Assembly (NCBI GenBank): GCA_008931825.1
Contig: QXVZ01003880.1
Location: 1 to 24,009 of the forward strand
DNA length: 24,009 bases
Direction: 5' to 3'
Source: Phallusia fumigata
Taxonomy: Eukaryota; Chordata; Ascidiacea; Phlebobranchia; Ascidiidae
Shown here: piece after piece, positions 8,830 to 19,333 of the stretch
Layout: every line of letters starts with the position of its first letter
Position numbering within the stretch: the stretch's first letter is position 1
Position numbers and translations under genes: made by a program
Notes under the pieces: generated by a model
Told to the model about the DNA's origin: nothing
Seen by the model: the letters and a program-made list of their open reading frames with translations, nothing else
The model's database searches: none

Positions 8830-9062
8830 GTTTACAATCCTTACACAGTCAGCAAGCAAATGTGCTGCATAAAAACAACCTTGCTAATATCTTTGCTACA
8901 AATATAGATGTGATATATTAGCCTATGTGCGTTAACCATCGTTTAGTTAATCACATTGGCTTTTGTTGCTATATTAGCATCTAATTTAGTTCGAATTGCG
9001 GAGATACCTGATTAATGGGTTTAAGTTATTTTTATTTCATCCACCATTTGCAAGTAAACAAA
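8830..9062. repeat. repeat block W, copy 1
   Basis: Pairs with 12522-12754. Landmarks: TGCATAAAAACAACCTTGCT; AAATATAGATGTGATATATT; TTAGTTAATCACATTGGCTT; TTTAGTTCGAATTGCGGAGA; TTTTTATTTCATC; CATTTGCAAG. GCTAATAT and ATATTAGC (about 8881-8920) are short inverted arms that could form a hairpin. Both copies read through as MRRYLIN..., but conservation is at the DNA level and the frames diverge, so coding is not claimed. Confidence 0.8.
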
Positions 9063-9524
9063 TAATGACAGAGCCCAAGTTTCACTTTACGTCAAACCAG
9101 TTTAGATTGGGGGTGTTCTCCTTATTGCCATTGCACGTAAGCTCCGACCCCCAAATCATATTTTCACACATACCATTTCCTATTTTTTGCGAAAAATATA
9201 CATATCTACTCATTACCCGCATTACAGCACATTGGATCCCTACGTTCCTTGGTAATGTACAAAATGATTGTTTCCGCAAGAATAACGCATGGGCCCTTAG
9301 GCACATACATTTACTAATTGGCAGTAGATTAGGGAGTGGTCAGTTTTAGATTCGGAACGAAAAATGTAAGCAAACACAGAAGAATACATTTGTCAAACCC
9401 AAACGAATCATTCCTAACATCATGCCATGATATATTCTATGTCATAAGCACGATTTAAAAGCCCTGCAGCAACACTAATCAGTTGGTTGACCTATAGCAA
9501 TGTTTGCCAAGCCGCAGAAAACTG
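9063..9524. other. copy-specific insert between W and X, no gene recognised
   Basis: About 460 bp are present here between block W and the GCGGTTTCGGTGATGCGCTA stretch, but absent from the equivalent place at 12755-12775. A 117-codon plus-strand frame spans W and part of this insert; it has no recognisable domain and is not shared with the other copy. Confidence 0.5.
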
Positions 9525-10850
9525 GACCATATTAACGACCCTTTCAAATGCGGTTTCGGTGATGCGCTATGAGTTAAATAATGCTTCGCCCTCTGACAGA
9601 CCAAATATAAACTTGAGTTAAACACGTTACTGGATTATGGAGAACTATACTGTATTTTAGAGAATATTTATTATAACGCATCGTCTTTTACACCATGATA
9701 TTCCAAACACATTTTGGGCCACCACCGCACAATCACAGTTTAATTTTCACAAACTGAATGCCTGTCCAGCTGCCACCAAAACGTCAGTGACCAACCAGCG
9801 GCTTGCCACCCTATTTCAAGCACACAGGCATTTCAAGCATATTTTTGGGGGCACCACGGCAGACATACAGCGTAGCTTGTAAACCCGTTAATCTCTTCCT
9901 TGGCCCTGCGCCGAAAATGCGCTTTTTGGTTAGTAAGAGTAACCACTGATGCTATCAGGTTATTTTTTCAAATCAAACACCGTATCTGTAAAAATTTCAA
10001 TTTTCAACTCATTTGGCTCATTAATAATAACCTAAAGGGCATTCAAACGAAAAATTAGGTGGTTTGGAGGGGGGGGGGGGTGAAATGGGCGAACAAAAAC
10101 AAACTCAAAAACACAAACTACATAAGCCACATGTTAGGGGACTTGAGGCTAAAGTGACATCCGGTTTTGAATTATTTTATGGAATGAAAAATAAGATGGT
10201 TATTCACATACAAGTATAAAAGTCCAACCCAACTTACTTTGCATCGCAGCTCGTCTTCTTCATGATTCCTTCACTGAACCAAGTTTGCGATCCTTCAGTC
10301 CACAAGTACTTGTAGGTTGCAGCCATATACCTAACAAATTGCGACTCGTCATTATCTTTCTCACATCAAGGTTGTTTGCCACACAACGCATTTATCTCAA
10401 CCCGCCGAGCGTTTGCGAGATTGTACTCGCATTACGTGCTGCTCGGCAAATTAGAAGAAATGTAAAGGCAATTTTGCAAGACAATATCCACAAAAAATCA
10501 AAACAATTTCTGTTGACGTTGGTTGTCTATAGTTGTTCAGTGCTGTGTTAATAATTCACAACATGTCAATGCAGAGAAATATCAAAATCCAAAACCTTTA
10601 TTCGACTATTTCTGTTTCACTTAAAAAAAAAATAAAACAGCGCACAATGCTCGAGGAATCGTTTTCTGTGCATTTATCAGCACGAGTTTCTAAACGGGCG
10701 CCACTGAGTTTAACTAACCGATCAATTGCTAAAGTACGAGATTGGATGTTTGATTTATATTTTGACCCGGGCCTGCGGGGTGACTGGGCAATCGTTTCAT
10801 TATTCAGCTTTATTAGGAAACCGTAAAATTGAATTTGACTAAATTAGTTG
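9525..10850. repeat. repeat block X, copy 2
   Basis: Longest X copy, with the landmarks described for copy 1. It starts from the GCGGTTTCGGTGATGCGCTA region shared with 12787 and 11504. The 9925-10066 part (AACCACTGATGC... ATTTGGCTCATTAATA) is shared with copy 4 (14245-14390). It lacks about 125 bp that copies 1 and 3 have between TTTGACC and GGGCCTGCGGG (junction at about 10767). Ends before GAATTTGACTAAATTAGTTG (about 10830), which is followed by block Y copy 2. Confidence 0.8.
10069..10080 (+). repeat. 12-G homopolymer
   Basis: Twelve consecutive guanines inside block X copy 2; other X copies have no such run here. It is a likely sequencing/assembly length uncertainty as well as a slippage site. 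Confidence 0.9.
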
Positions 10851-10867
10851 CATGTCTATGAAATTTT

Positions 10868-11480
10868 TTAGCTGGCCCCCCTATTTATCATAACCAGACA
10901 CGTTTCTCAATTAATACCAGTTACTTGGTTCTTTCACCTTCATCCAAAATTGTGTATTCGAATCCTTCGCCTTCGGTCTCGTTCCGACTCAGTGCGTCCG
11001 CTCGGTTTTGGTCTGTGGTTCATCTCGAAGTCGTATGTCGCCTGCTGTTCCAAGCAGACCGCACGTTGGATGTAAAGTTCTTTATGAGAAGAAAATTATC
11101 ATGAAAGAATGACAAAATCTTAACAAGTTAAGTTGCAGGAAGTTGTATGCCGCCAGATGTAAAGTTCTCAGCTGGTCGCTCTTTACTTTTTTAGGCGCAA
11201 ACGCATTTTTTGGCTTCTTTAACAGAGACTTAGCTAATGTTATTGGAAAAACACATTTTTATTTAAAATTTGCGTTGGCTCTCCATACAACTTGTGTAAT
11301 ACTCCCTCCACCACGCTGCATAATACTACAAGAGCAGTGTCAGTTTCCATATTGCCATTGCACATGCACTACGACCCTTCAAATGACGCTTTCCACATAG
11401 AGTATTTCCTTTTAAGTGTTGCGCAAGGCTTGCAAGTTGACCTGCAGTAACCTCTGGCCATGCGGTAGCAAACCGGACAG
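10868..11480 (-). mobile_element. repeat block Y, copy 2: gypsy-type RNase H relic
   Basis: Same block as 7795-8510. On the minus strand near 11050-11000 one frame reads QQATYDFEMNHRPKPSGRTE, retaining YDFEMxHRP of the RNase H C-terminus before diverging. LHLAAYN-type residues near 11150 repeat the internal duplication seen in copy 1. At the 5' end (near 11430) RKYS remains of the ER-YS motif. TTAGCTAATGTTATTGGAAA (about 11230) and CAAGGCTTGCAAGTTGACC (about 11423) match the copy at 855-1395. Confidence 0.7.
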
Positions 11481-11884
11481 TAAATATTTAATGACTTTTT
11501 CAACGCGGTTTCTGTGATGCGCTATAAATTCAACAACAGCACTGAGAAAACGTCTGTATTAAGGCATTAAAAGGGGGCCCAAGGGCAACCGGAGGGATTT
11601 TTGATAAAATCTGTCATATACCCTCTACGTGTGACGTCGTTTTGCAGTTAGGATACAGCCAAATAAACTTGTGTACATTTGGGTTAGTTGTTCTCAACCA
11701 AAGATTCTGTCAACGTAAAAAAAACGAGAATGGACTCAAGAAATAAAAACTAAAAAACAACTGCTGGCAAATGTACAAATAAGTATATCATGCATCCCTG
11801 ATAGTTACCATGACCATCAATCACTTTTTTTAATTCAAAGAAAGGTACCGGAGGTCACCCAGACACATCTCCAAACAACAAATA
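11481..11884. other. spacer with a small block-W/X fragment, otherwise nothing
   Basis: The CAACGCGGTTTCTGTGATGC stretch and following GCTATAAATTCAACAACA (about 11498-11540) match the W/X junction at 9530 and 12787. The remainder (GGGGGCCCAAGGGCAACCGG region to 11884) has no recognised content. Confidence 0.5.
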
Positions 11885-12060
11885 TTTCATTAGCACGTTT
11901 ACCTTTATCTAAAATCGTGAACGTAAATTCTTGGTCTTTGGATTTCTCGGTCTGCATTTGAATGCTTCACTTCCGATTTGTGCTTCATCTCGAAGTCGTA
12001 TGTCGCAAAGTGGAAACTTCTCATCGTGCTGTTCTGTAACGAGTAAGAAAGCTAGTTTGC
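11885..12060 (-). mobile_element. block Y fragment: RNase H C-terminal relic
   Basis: Only the RNase H end of block Y is present. On the minus strand one frame reads FATYDFEMKHKSEVKHSNAD, matching the YDFE-HRPGxxHxNAD signature with the RPG replaced. Nearby Y landmarks on the plus strand are TTTACCTTTATCTAAAATCG and CATCTCGAAGTCGTATGTCG. It is unaccompanied by block X. Confidence 0.7.
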
Positions 12061-12520
12061 TTTTCAATTTTCCACGTTTATAAATGCTAACATTCTCCTG
12101 GAAACCAATCAAGCGAAAAAAAGTTTAATGCATTTTCCATTTCCACGTATATCAATAGGAGTGGCTTTGGAATTGTAATTTTTTTTGTTACTTTGTCTTT
12201 TTGCGACGTTGACGTATTTCTACAAGCAAAAACGTAAATGTGTTTAAGAACGTCATATTTACCTTTAATTTAATTATTTGTGAAATAATTTTTAAAATCC
12301 CTATACTGTTATCGTACAAGCATGAAGTTTTAGGCCTTATCGGATTGTAGTACAGCGTATATTGCCTAAATGTTTACAACACAGGGACTCGACAACCAAA
12401 TGAACACAATACAAATTTGTTTGTTTTGTGCTTTTTGCATGCAACGATAAAATTCAGGTAAATATTAGGCAAAGGCATTTATTAAAATTTCCCGGTAATG
12501 GTTTCGCCTTACCATTCTAC
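12061..12520. other. no gene or repeat recognised
   Basis: Very AT-rich, stops in all frames, no repeat partner found. Confidence 0.45.
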
Positions 12521-12521
12521 T

Positions 12522-12754
12522 TTACACTCCTCAAACAGTCTGTAGGCTAACGCGCTGCATAAAAACAACCTTGCTAATATATTTGCTGCAAATATAGATG
12601 TGATATATTACGTGCGGCGGTTACCATCTTTTAGTTAATCACATTGGCTTGTGTTGCTATATTAGCAACTTATTTAGTTCGAATTGCGGAGATATCTGAT
12701 TAATAGGTTTGAGGTATTTTTATTTCATCTCCCATTTGCAAGCAAACAAGTTAT
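12522..12754. repeat. repeat block W, copy 2
   Basis: Pairs with 8830-9062 with a few substitutions. It is followed almost directly by the W/X junction motif at 12775, without the 460-bp insert of the other copy. Confidence 0.8.
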
Positions 12755-12774
12755 GGCAAAAATGACCTCTCCGA

Positions 12775-13770
12775 CGATGTTTGAACTTTCCGACGCGGTT
12801 TCGGTTAAGAGCTATAAATTCAACAACAACGTTTCGCAATTGACAAACCAAACACAAGCTTACATACTACTGTGTTTTACAGAAATAGAGTAAAGGGGAG
12901 TTGAGTTATTGTAACGCACCTTTTTTACACCATAACATTGCAAACACTTTTCGCCCACCACTATACAATCACAACATAATTATAACATTCAAACACCAAC
13001 TACATAAGCCACATATTATGAGACTTAAGGCTCCAATTAACAACTGCTTTTACAATATTTTATGGAAAGAAAAACAAGATAAGTATTTACACACAAGTAT
13101 AGTTCAACATAATTTACTTTGCATCGTAGCTTGTCTTTTGCATAATTCCTTCACTGAACCAAGTTTGCGATTCTTCAGTCCAAGAGCACTTGCGAGTCGA
13201 CATTTTCTTCTCACGTCAAGGTTGTTTTTCTCTCAACACCTTTATCTCAGGCCGTCGAGCGTTTGGAACTCGCCTTACGTACATCTGGACAAATTCGAGG
13301 AAATGTTTTGCAAGACATTTACCACAAAAAAACCAAACAATTTCTGTTGACGTGGATTGTCCAGTAGCTTAGTGGTATGTTATTAATTATTAATTCAATA
13401 CAGGCAAATATTAAAATTCAAAATCTTTATTCGGCTATTTGTGTTAAATAAAAATAAAACATCGCACAATGCTCGAGGAATCGTTTTCTGTACATTTATC
13501 CGCATGAGTTTCTGAACATCAGCCACTGAGTTTAACTAACCTATCATTTGCTAAAGTACGAGTTTGATTTATATTTTGACCTTGAATAGCTAGTGAGGCT
13601 ACACGGTCAAAGCAGCAATAACGCTTTTCAATGGCACAAAGCGTATAACTGATATATAACTGTATCAATAGTTTTATAATTGAACTAAACTGTGAGGTTA
13701 GCGGGCCTGCGGGAAAACTGGGCAATTGTTGTATTATTTAGCTAAATTGAATGTTGCTGAATTAGTCGCT
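12775..13770. repeat. repeat block X, copy 3
   Basis: Carries the X landmarks, but the centre is shortened between about 12985 and 13000. A minus-strand ATG near 13196 opens a short frame starting MSTRKCSWTEESQTWF that runs to a TAA/GTAAAT at about 13110. The other copies have an extra ~20-30 nt in this place, so this frame is specific to copy 3. It shares the ~125-bp part lacking in copy 2. Confidence 0.75.
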
Positions 13771-13797
13771 GGTTGATAATGCTGTTTCTATGATCCT

Positions 13798-14004
13798 TTT
13801 TTAGCTGGGTCCCCTAGTTATCATAACCAGACCCGTCTCTCAATTAATACCAGTTACTTGGTTATTTCACCTTCATCCAAAATCGTGCATTCGAATCCTT
13901 CGCCTTCGGTCTCGTTCCGACTCAGTGCGTCCGTTCGCTTCTCCAAGTCGTATGTCGCCTGGTGACAAAATCTCAACAAGTGAAGTTGCAGTAAGTTGTA
14001 TACC
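13798..14004 (-). mobile_element. block Y, copy 3, truncated
   Basis: Begins like copy 2 (CAATTAATACCAGTTACTTG at about 13841) and carries the same ACTCAGTGCGTCCG and AAGTCGTATGTCGCCTG motifs. It loses most of the RNase H and stops at GTTGTATACCGAC, where block X copy 4 starts directly. The truncation point marks a recombination or deletion junction. Confidence 0.7.
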
Positions 14005-14936
14005 GACAAGTTTACACCATAATATTACAAACACATTTGGGTCCCCACTACACAACCACAGCCTAATTTTCACAAACTGAATGTCTGCCCATGTGCCCCA
14101 AAATGCCCGTTTTTTGCGCGAAACAGTGGTCTGTGCCCAACCGCTGCGCTGCGTGGCACGCCGACACTTCAATCACTTCCTTGGCGCTGCGCCGTTTTAA
14201 TTTTTGAGTAGAACACCAATGGTGAAAATAACTTTTCGGTTTGTATAAGTAACCACTGAGGCAACTAGGTTAAATCTTTTTAAAACAAACACCGCATATG
14301 TAAATGTTTTAAATCTCAACTCATTTGGCTTATTAATTTTGACCTAAAGGGCCTCCAAACGAAAAGTTACATTTTTTGAGTTTGAAATGGGTGAACCAAG
14401 CCAAAACTACAAAAATCATTTTATTATGCTTGCCAGGTAGGCTAACCACTAAAATAAAGATCTCAACTTATTAGCATTGATACAAATAGTATTTTTCAAA
14501 ATTTTACATTTTGGGAATCTATAAATCGGTGGTTCTTTAAACTTTTTTAAAAAATTCGCGTAACGAACCCATTAATGTGCAACACAACTTACTTTGCAGC
14601 GTAGCTTGTCTTCATGATTTCTTCATTTAACCAAGTTTGCGATACTGCTGTCGACACCAAGCACTTGCAGTTATATTGATGACAAGTTGCGACTCGCCAT
14701 TTTATTATTCTCATCAAGGTTGTTTGCCACACAACGCCTTTTTCTCAACCTTTGTTGAGCGTTTGCGAGATTGTACTCGCCTTACGTGCTGTGGGCAAAC
14801 TATAGGAAATGTTTTGCAAGACATTTACCACAAAAAATTAAACCAACACCTGTTGACTAACATAACAGCTTGGCTTAAAGATCAATAATTTGTTTTCTGT
14901 ACATTTATCCGCACGAGTTTCTAAACGTCCACCATA
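14005..14936. repeat. repeat block X, copy 4
   Basis: Starts at TTTACACCATAATATTACAA and ends near TTCTAAACGTCCACCATAG. It shares GTGTCGACAGCAGTATCG (minus strand, about 14654-14637) with copy 1, while copies 2 and 3 have GGACTGAAG there, so copies 1/4 and 2/3 form two subgroups. It lacks the last third of the block (TTTAACTAACC... GGGCCTGCGG) and has no block Y after it. Confidence 0.75.
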
Positions 14937-16344
14937 GTTGATTGAGTATTACATCAAAACAAATCACAACAAAACAGACAACATTTGATGCAAAACGTTG
15001 GACTGTAGGGCTTTAAGTAGTAGGCTTGATTGCTAAACTTACCAACAGCAGGACCTCGATGAATATGAAAAAACATAATGCAATTTAATGAAATGATGTT
15101 GCCGGGAACGTCTTTGACATTTCAACAACAATTATTTGTCAATCGAATGTTGTAAGGTTTGTCATAACAGTTCTTCTACGCAAGTTTGTTTTTGTTTGCC
15201 AGCGGTTGGAATGTTCCTATAAAGCTTAAGCTTGTTTCACCACGAGCTGTGTAAAACTACGTTCCCTGTAAGGTGCTATAAAGCGCAGGCAAAACCGATT
15301 AAACCATTCTGGCTTGGTGCAAATACAGGAAGTCGACGCTAATTAATGCAACCTTATACCCCGATACGTCACTAAAAAAAGCACGTCCTACAGGCCATTT
15401 TATCGCTAAAAAACACAGCGACATATGTATGTGAGGTTTTGTGTACCGAAATATGTCGCCTTATTTTCTGATGGCTATCGCAACTTGCTGTAATGTTAAA
15501 AGTTATAAATTTGCAAACTATTACTAAAGTGTGTGTTCCTGGTAAGTGACCACCACAGCAACATAACACCAGCTTCTGTGCTGGTATACCTTGCGTACAA
15601 TCTACCCAAAGTCAAAGCAAACATACGATGTCTGTGGACTAAGCAGATGGTCGTACTGCAACTGATGTAGAAACAAACATACCTACATAGTCATTGCACT
15701 TAAACAGAGCTGCAAGAGTATAAAGCAGCAATAAAATTACTGCCATCTCTAAGGTTCAAGGACATACAACAATAAACAATGTGTGCTGGTACACTGCACC
15801 TTCATCAAACAAACCCCAGCGACATTAAGCAAATGCATGCAAAAATCCCTTAAAAAACGAGTCAAAAGACGGAAGTTAGCATTGTGCAAAGCTGAACTAG
15901 GCACAACAAATTGTTTAATTACTTCTTACATTACCCGTTTGTGAAAATTATATGGTAATGTTACCATCATGCGAACGCCTGTTTTCATGTGCGACACTAT
16001 GTGTAGTGCTACAAATAAAGCTTTTGACTACACCCTATCGGATGTTTTTCTTCGCCCATCAGTTTGTGGGCGCATTGTTGTTAATTCTAAGATAAGACTC
16101 TTCAAGTTTCTTGCCCGACGTGTTGTGACAGACTTAGTACAAACGTCACATCTACAGCTGTTGTCTTTTTAAAGTAAAAAAGAACGTGGGATAAAGATGA
16201 TGTAGAGACACGAGGACCAAACGTCGCCTTCAGTCAAACCTCAAATCTGTGCTCGGCATTAATATATTCAAACATAGAAACTGCTGCGTTCATGTCTGCT
16301 GGAGTCTACGTTGCTCACATCCAATCGCGGTCTAACTAAAAATT
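14937..16344. other. no gene or repeat recognised
   Basis: About 1.4 kb with stops in all frames. Short open frames (for example 15969-16172 plus, 15372-15569 minus) show no domain, signal or composition that would support them. Confidence 0.45.
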
Positions 16345-16505
16345 TAAATGGATCACGTGAAAACCTCTTGTGAAAATATTCTGTTTTGACACGTAACGCA
16401 TTGAAACAAGGGTGTTACAGCAAAATCTTCAGTTCAAAACAAATAGTTACAGCTATCAGGCCAACAATCAATCAAAACAGAACAAATACATCAACAAACT
16501 TACAA
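16345..16505. repeat. dispersed repeat pair, copy 1
   Basis: Aligned with 17225-17512. Shared: GGATCA-GTGAAAACCTCT; GTGAAAATATTCTG; ACGTAACGCATTGAAACAAG; TTACAGCAAAATCTT; AGCTAT-AGGCCAAC-ATC; AATCAAAACAGAACAAA. Non-coding. Confidence 0.75.
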
Positions 16506-16576
16506 ACCAAAGATTTATGTTTAAATTGGACACACCGCTGTAGCGACTTCATCAATCAAAATAAAACGGAGTAACT

Positions 16577-16685
16577 CGTTTTCACGGGAATTGGACCCGA
16601 GACCGTTCCATGTATGAATCCCAATCAAGGTTTTTATGTCTGTTTGTGTAATGAGCGCCTTGGACCATTTGCTCGCCCTGCTTGT
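16577..16685 (-). pseudogene. tRNA-Leu/Ser-like relic
   Basis: The minus strand shows a D-arm/A-box-like stretch resembling those of long-variable-arm tRNAs (GGGCGAGCAAATGGTCCAAG with GCGCTC after it, 16680-16654). About 60 nt further is a T-arm CGGGTCCAATTCCCG (16599-16585) with a 4-bp stem and a degraded B box. The acceptor stem does not pair and the anticodon arm is unclear. It is either a tRNA-derived relic or a chance match. Confidence 0.25.
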
Positions 16686-16759
16686 CATAATCTTCAGCAT
16701 CAATGTGTCGTAATACTGCGCTTTACTCCCATTAAGCGGCAAACTTGTATGCAAATGAG

Positions 16760-17224
16760 GCTACAGCTCGTGGTTGGCGATGCGACGACGTCATTAAAAG
16801 CTCGCCAATAATTATTTGTTTTTGCTACTGCTAAATTTTGTTGTTTGACAACTTTCAAATATATAAGCTAAAATTCAACAATGTTTTGACCAAAAAGCAA
16901 ATATATTCTGAATTTCAAAGCCTCAATATTAGTGTGATCTGTAGACCGTGACAAACGCAGTGATCCGTTAAATCAGCTGATGCGATTAAACTATCGCCAA
17001 CTTTAATCAGTAAATTGGATTGTTATTACGTTGATTTTATTACATTATTTACATGGTAAAACTTGGGAGTAAAGGTGAAATGATTGTCAAAATCTTTTGA
17101 ACTGTTTGTATAAACCAGCACTGATCTACCAGCATTGATGCTTGTTGGGCAACGATACTGAGCTCAGCATCAATCTATTAAATAAATAAACTCGTATCTG
17201 CTTAAGTCTGCTTTGACCACATTT
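16760..17224. other. no gene recognised
   Basis: AT-rich. A 9-bp inverted pair, ATTGATGCT and AGCATCAAT near 17134-17172, could form a small hairpin. Nothing else seen. Confidence 0.4.
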
Positions 17225-17512
17225 AGTGGATCATATTAAAACCTCTGTAATTGCTTTATTATCAAAAGCAGTAAAAATGGTTACCTAATTTCGGCGTAAG
17301 GATTTTTACATTTTCCTCATGTTAGATAAACTAATACTGCCTTAAAAACCGCTGTGAAAATATTCTGCTTTGATACGTAACGCATTGAAACAAGGTTGTT
17401 ACAGCAAAATCTTTAGCAACACTTCAAGCAAAATCACACTAGTTTAAAACAACTAGTAAAAGCTATTAGGCCAACGATCAATCAAAACAGAACAAAAATA
17501 AAAACAAACTTA
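17225..17512. repeat. dispersed repeat pair, copy 2
   Basis: Second copy of the 16345-16505 repeat, interrupted by about 95 bp (near 17250-17345) and about 30 bp (near 17424-17455) absent from copy 1. Confidence 0.7.
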
Positions 17513-17950
17513 CCAACTCGTTTTAATCTTGGGTGTGCAATCAGTTGTCAAGCTTATTAGATTCTCTCCAACATACAAAGACAAAATGAACAAATTCGTA
17601 ACATCATATAGCAGTGGCTACACGCTGACACAGTTCCAATCTCAACTAGATACAAAACGTGAAAACTTGACACCAAAACGAGAAGTTTAATTAATTACTT
17701 GATTAGACCCAGGGCAAAACGTGTGAATGGCAAACCAGAAATCGGATGGTAAACGGTCTTACAACGACAAAACGTATCTATGATTGGATTTAGGATGCCA
17801 ATTGGAAAACTAATCATTAGCAATATAAAAAGGACAATAGAGAAACTAAAGTAAGAACATGTGATTCAGAGCGAACATGAAACCTGTAAAAATTACAAAC
17901 CACAGTATGCCAGGAATTGGAAAGGCTTAATTAAGAATTAGCGTTTTCAT
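17513..17950. other. no gene or repeat recognised
   Basis: AT-rich, no coding frame of note. Confidence 0.45.
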
Positions 17951-17956
17951 TTATTA

Positions 17957-18027
17957 GGGCGCGATTCGAACCAACGACAGGAGCCTTTTCGGTGGGATTG
18001 GCCTCTGCCAACTGAGCTACGTTGACT
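17957..18027 (-). pseudogene. tRNA-like sequence 1, decayed
   Basis: On the minus strand an A box TAGCTCAGTTGG (18019-18008) and a B box GGTTCGAATC (17972-17963) are intact and correctly spaced. The acceptor ends do not pair, the D stem has one mismatch and the anticodon arm cannot form normally. The middle (GCCAATCCC...AGGCTC-TGTCGT) is plainly related to the tRNA-like sequence at 19846-19918, so both belong to one tRNA-derived family, not to a standard tRNA. Confidence 0.65.
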
Positions 18028-18062
18028 TGGAGGTAAGCCAGAGGTTTCAATCGGTTTAACAT

Positions 18063-18155
18063 CTCGACTGGTGTAGTGCGATTCATATATGAGTGTGCCG
18101 TTATCATTCCTGTCTAAAATTTTCAAGGCAGATCCCAGTACCAAATATGGGCACA
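18063..18155 (-). repeat. ~95-bp inverted repeat, left arm
   Basis: The reverse complement aligns with 19681-19772. The 26-bp core at 18080-18105 is exact, and flanks GGATCTGCC and CATAT also match. The arm lies about 50 bp from tRNA-like sequence 1. A frame through it reads DRNDNGTLIYESHY on the minus strand. Confidence 0.8.
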
Positions 18156-18199
18156 CATTTGCAATTATTCGCAAAATCATTTTGTCATCTCTTTTATAC

Positions 18200-18786
18200 A
18201 CCTCAAAAAGACTTTAGTTAATTAAATTGAATGTTTAGGGAAATTATAGCGTTAACTTTTCCGTTTATTTTACAACAGTTCTGTAATGACAATGTTGCAA
18301 AGCTGCAGGAAATGCAAAAACAAAATGTTTAAAGCTTTATAGTTTCTTGCTTCCTTGGCGCTGTTCAGGTGTTCACGATGCGAAAATTTTTCAAAATTTT
18401 TTTATTTCCCGAGAAAGCTTTGTTACAACTTTGTGCGTAAGATCGTGTTATTTAAATGGGAATATAAGTTTCATTTGTTTCAAAGCCCTAATGAGTTGTG
18501 ATTCGAAAAAACGCTGAATTTTTAAAGTATTGGGTCGAAAAATAAATTCCACATGATCCTAATAGACGCGTCGGTCAATGCTGCGATGGTCTGTTCTATT
18601 TTTTTTCAAACGCTGTATGCACGACAAAAATGACGAAAAGCGATTTCTAAAATGCACAGAAAGCTCACCGTACGAATTTAGTGCGAACAGTTTCTTTTTA
18701 ACGTCACAATAACGATGCCAACAATCACGTGAACGATAGCGTACATGACTTGGAGGAAAACTCACCACACTTTTATATTTCACACA
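18200..18786. other. no gene or repeat recognised
   Basis: AT-rich, no supported content. Confidence 0.45.
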
Positions 18787-18789
18787 TTA

Positions 18790-19333
18790 AGCGGGATTTA
18801 AGGCTGATTCACGCCAGATGCGTGTACCCGTTGCGCTACGGTTTTTTGACCTCGCGACAAGCAGAGGGGCATTTATACCAGCCGCGACCAAAGTCTATCT
18901 ATCAGACACGGCCGAAGTGTTTTATGTCTGATGGATCAACTTTGGTCCCGGCTGGTATAAATGCCCCGTTGCTTGCCCCGAGGTCAAAAAACCGTACCGC
19001 AACCGGTAGCCGAATCAGGTGTGAATCAGTTTTCAGGCCAGACGTGTTTAACGGTTGCGACTGGCGATACGTATCGGCTGCGGTTGTGCGCGAATTTTCG
19101 CGCTACCCTTAAATCAGCAGAAATTAATCACAACAAGCCAGATAGCCTAAAAAAGTTTTGCATCCAGCAGAGTACCCAGCAAACACTGCGGTTGACAGAA
19201 AAGTTAAATCAGCCGCTCCAACCGAGAAAATCACGCCGTCGCCGCATGACTTCAGCCGGTGTGAATGCCCCGCCGCTTATCGCGAGATTAAAACCACACC
19301 GCTACCATTAAACGTTCTGGTGTGAATCCCACT
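18790..19333. mobile_element. fold-back MITE, PIF/Harbinger-like (TTA target duplication)
   Basis: The left end AGCGGGATT and right end AATCCCACT are inverted, and the next inner parts (TTCACGCCAGA left; TCTGGTGTGAA right) match again after a 9-nt difference. The element is flanked by TTA at 18787-18789 and 19334-19336, the 3-bp target duplication typical of PIF/Harbinger transposons. The interior is GC-rich compared with the flanks and full of related segments: 18951-19029 and 19259-19330 are diverged copies of each other. There is no transposase frame, so it would be non-autonomous. Superfamily assignment rests on the target site and ends only. Confidence 0.75.
18804..19029. repeat. 226-bp imperfect palindrome inside the MITE
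   Basis: Left arm CTGATTCAC...CGTTGCGCTACGG, GGTTTTTTGACCTCG, GGGGCATTTATACCAGCCG, ACCAAAGT. The right arm is its inverse: ACTTTGGT, CGGCTGGTATAAATGCCCC, CGAGGTCAAAAAACC, CCGTACCGCAAC...GTGAATCAG. The centre contains ATCAGACA...TGTCTGAT. A single strand could fold into a long hairpin; such arms are prone to deletion and assembly error. Confidence 0.9.

Noticed and set aside
8996..9349. 117-codon plus-strand frame sharing MRRYLIN with 12684-12893
   Set aside because: The sharing is due to DNA repeat W; the frames part ways after the repeat and no domain is visible.
12901..13350. 149-codon plus-strand open frame
   Set aside because: It lies inside repeat block X and is not open in the other three copies.
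17134..17172. Hairpin as a microRNA precursor
   Set aside because: A 9-bp stem with a 20+ nt loop is too short for a precursor and is expected by chance in AT-rich DNA.
18729..19112. 127-codon plus-strand open frame
   Set aside because: It runs through both arms of the MITE palindrome; the GC-rich repeat sequence is poor in stops and explains the open frame.
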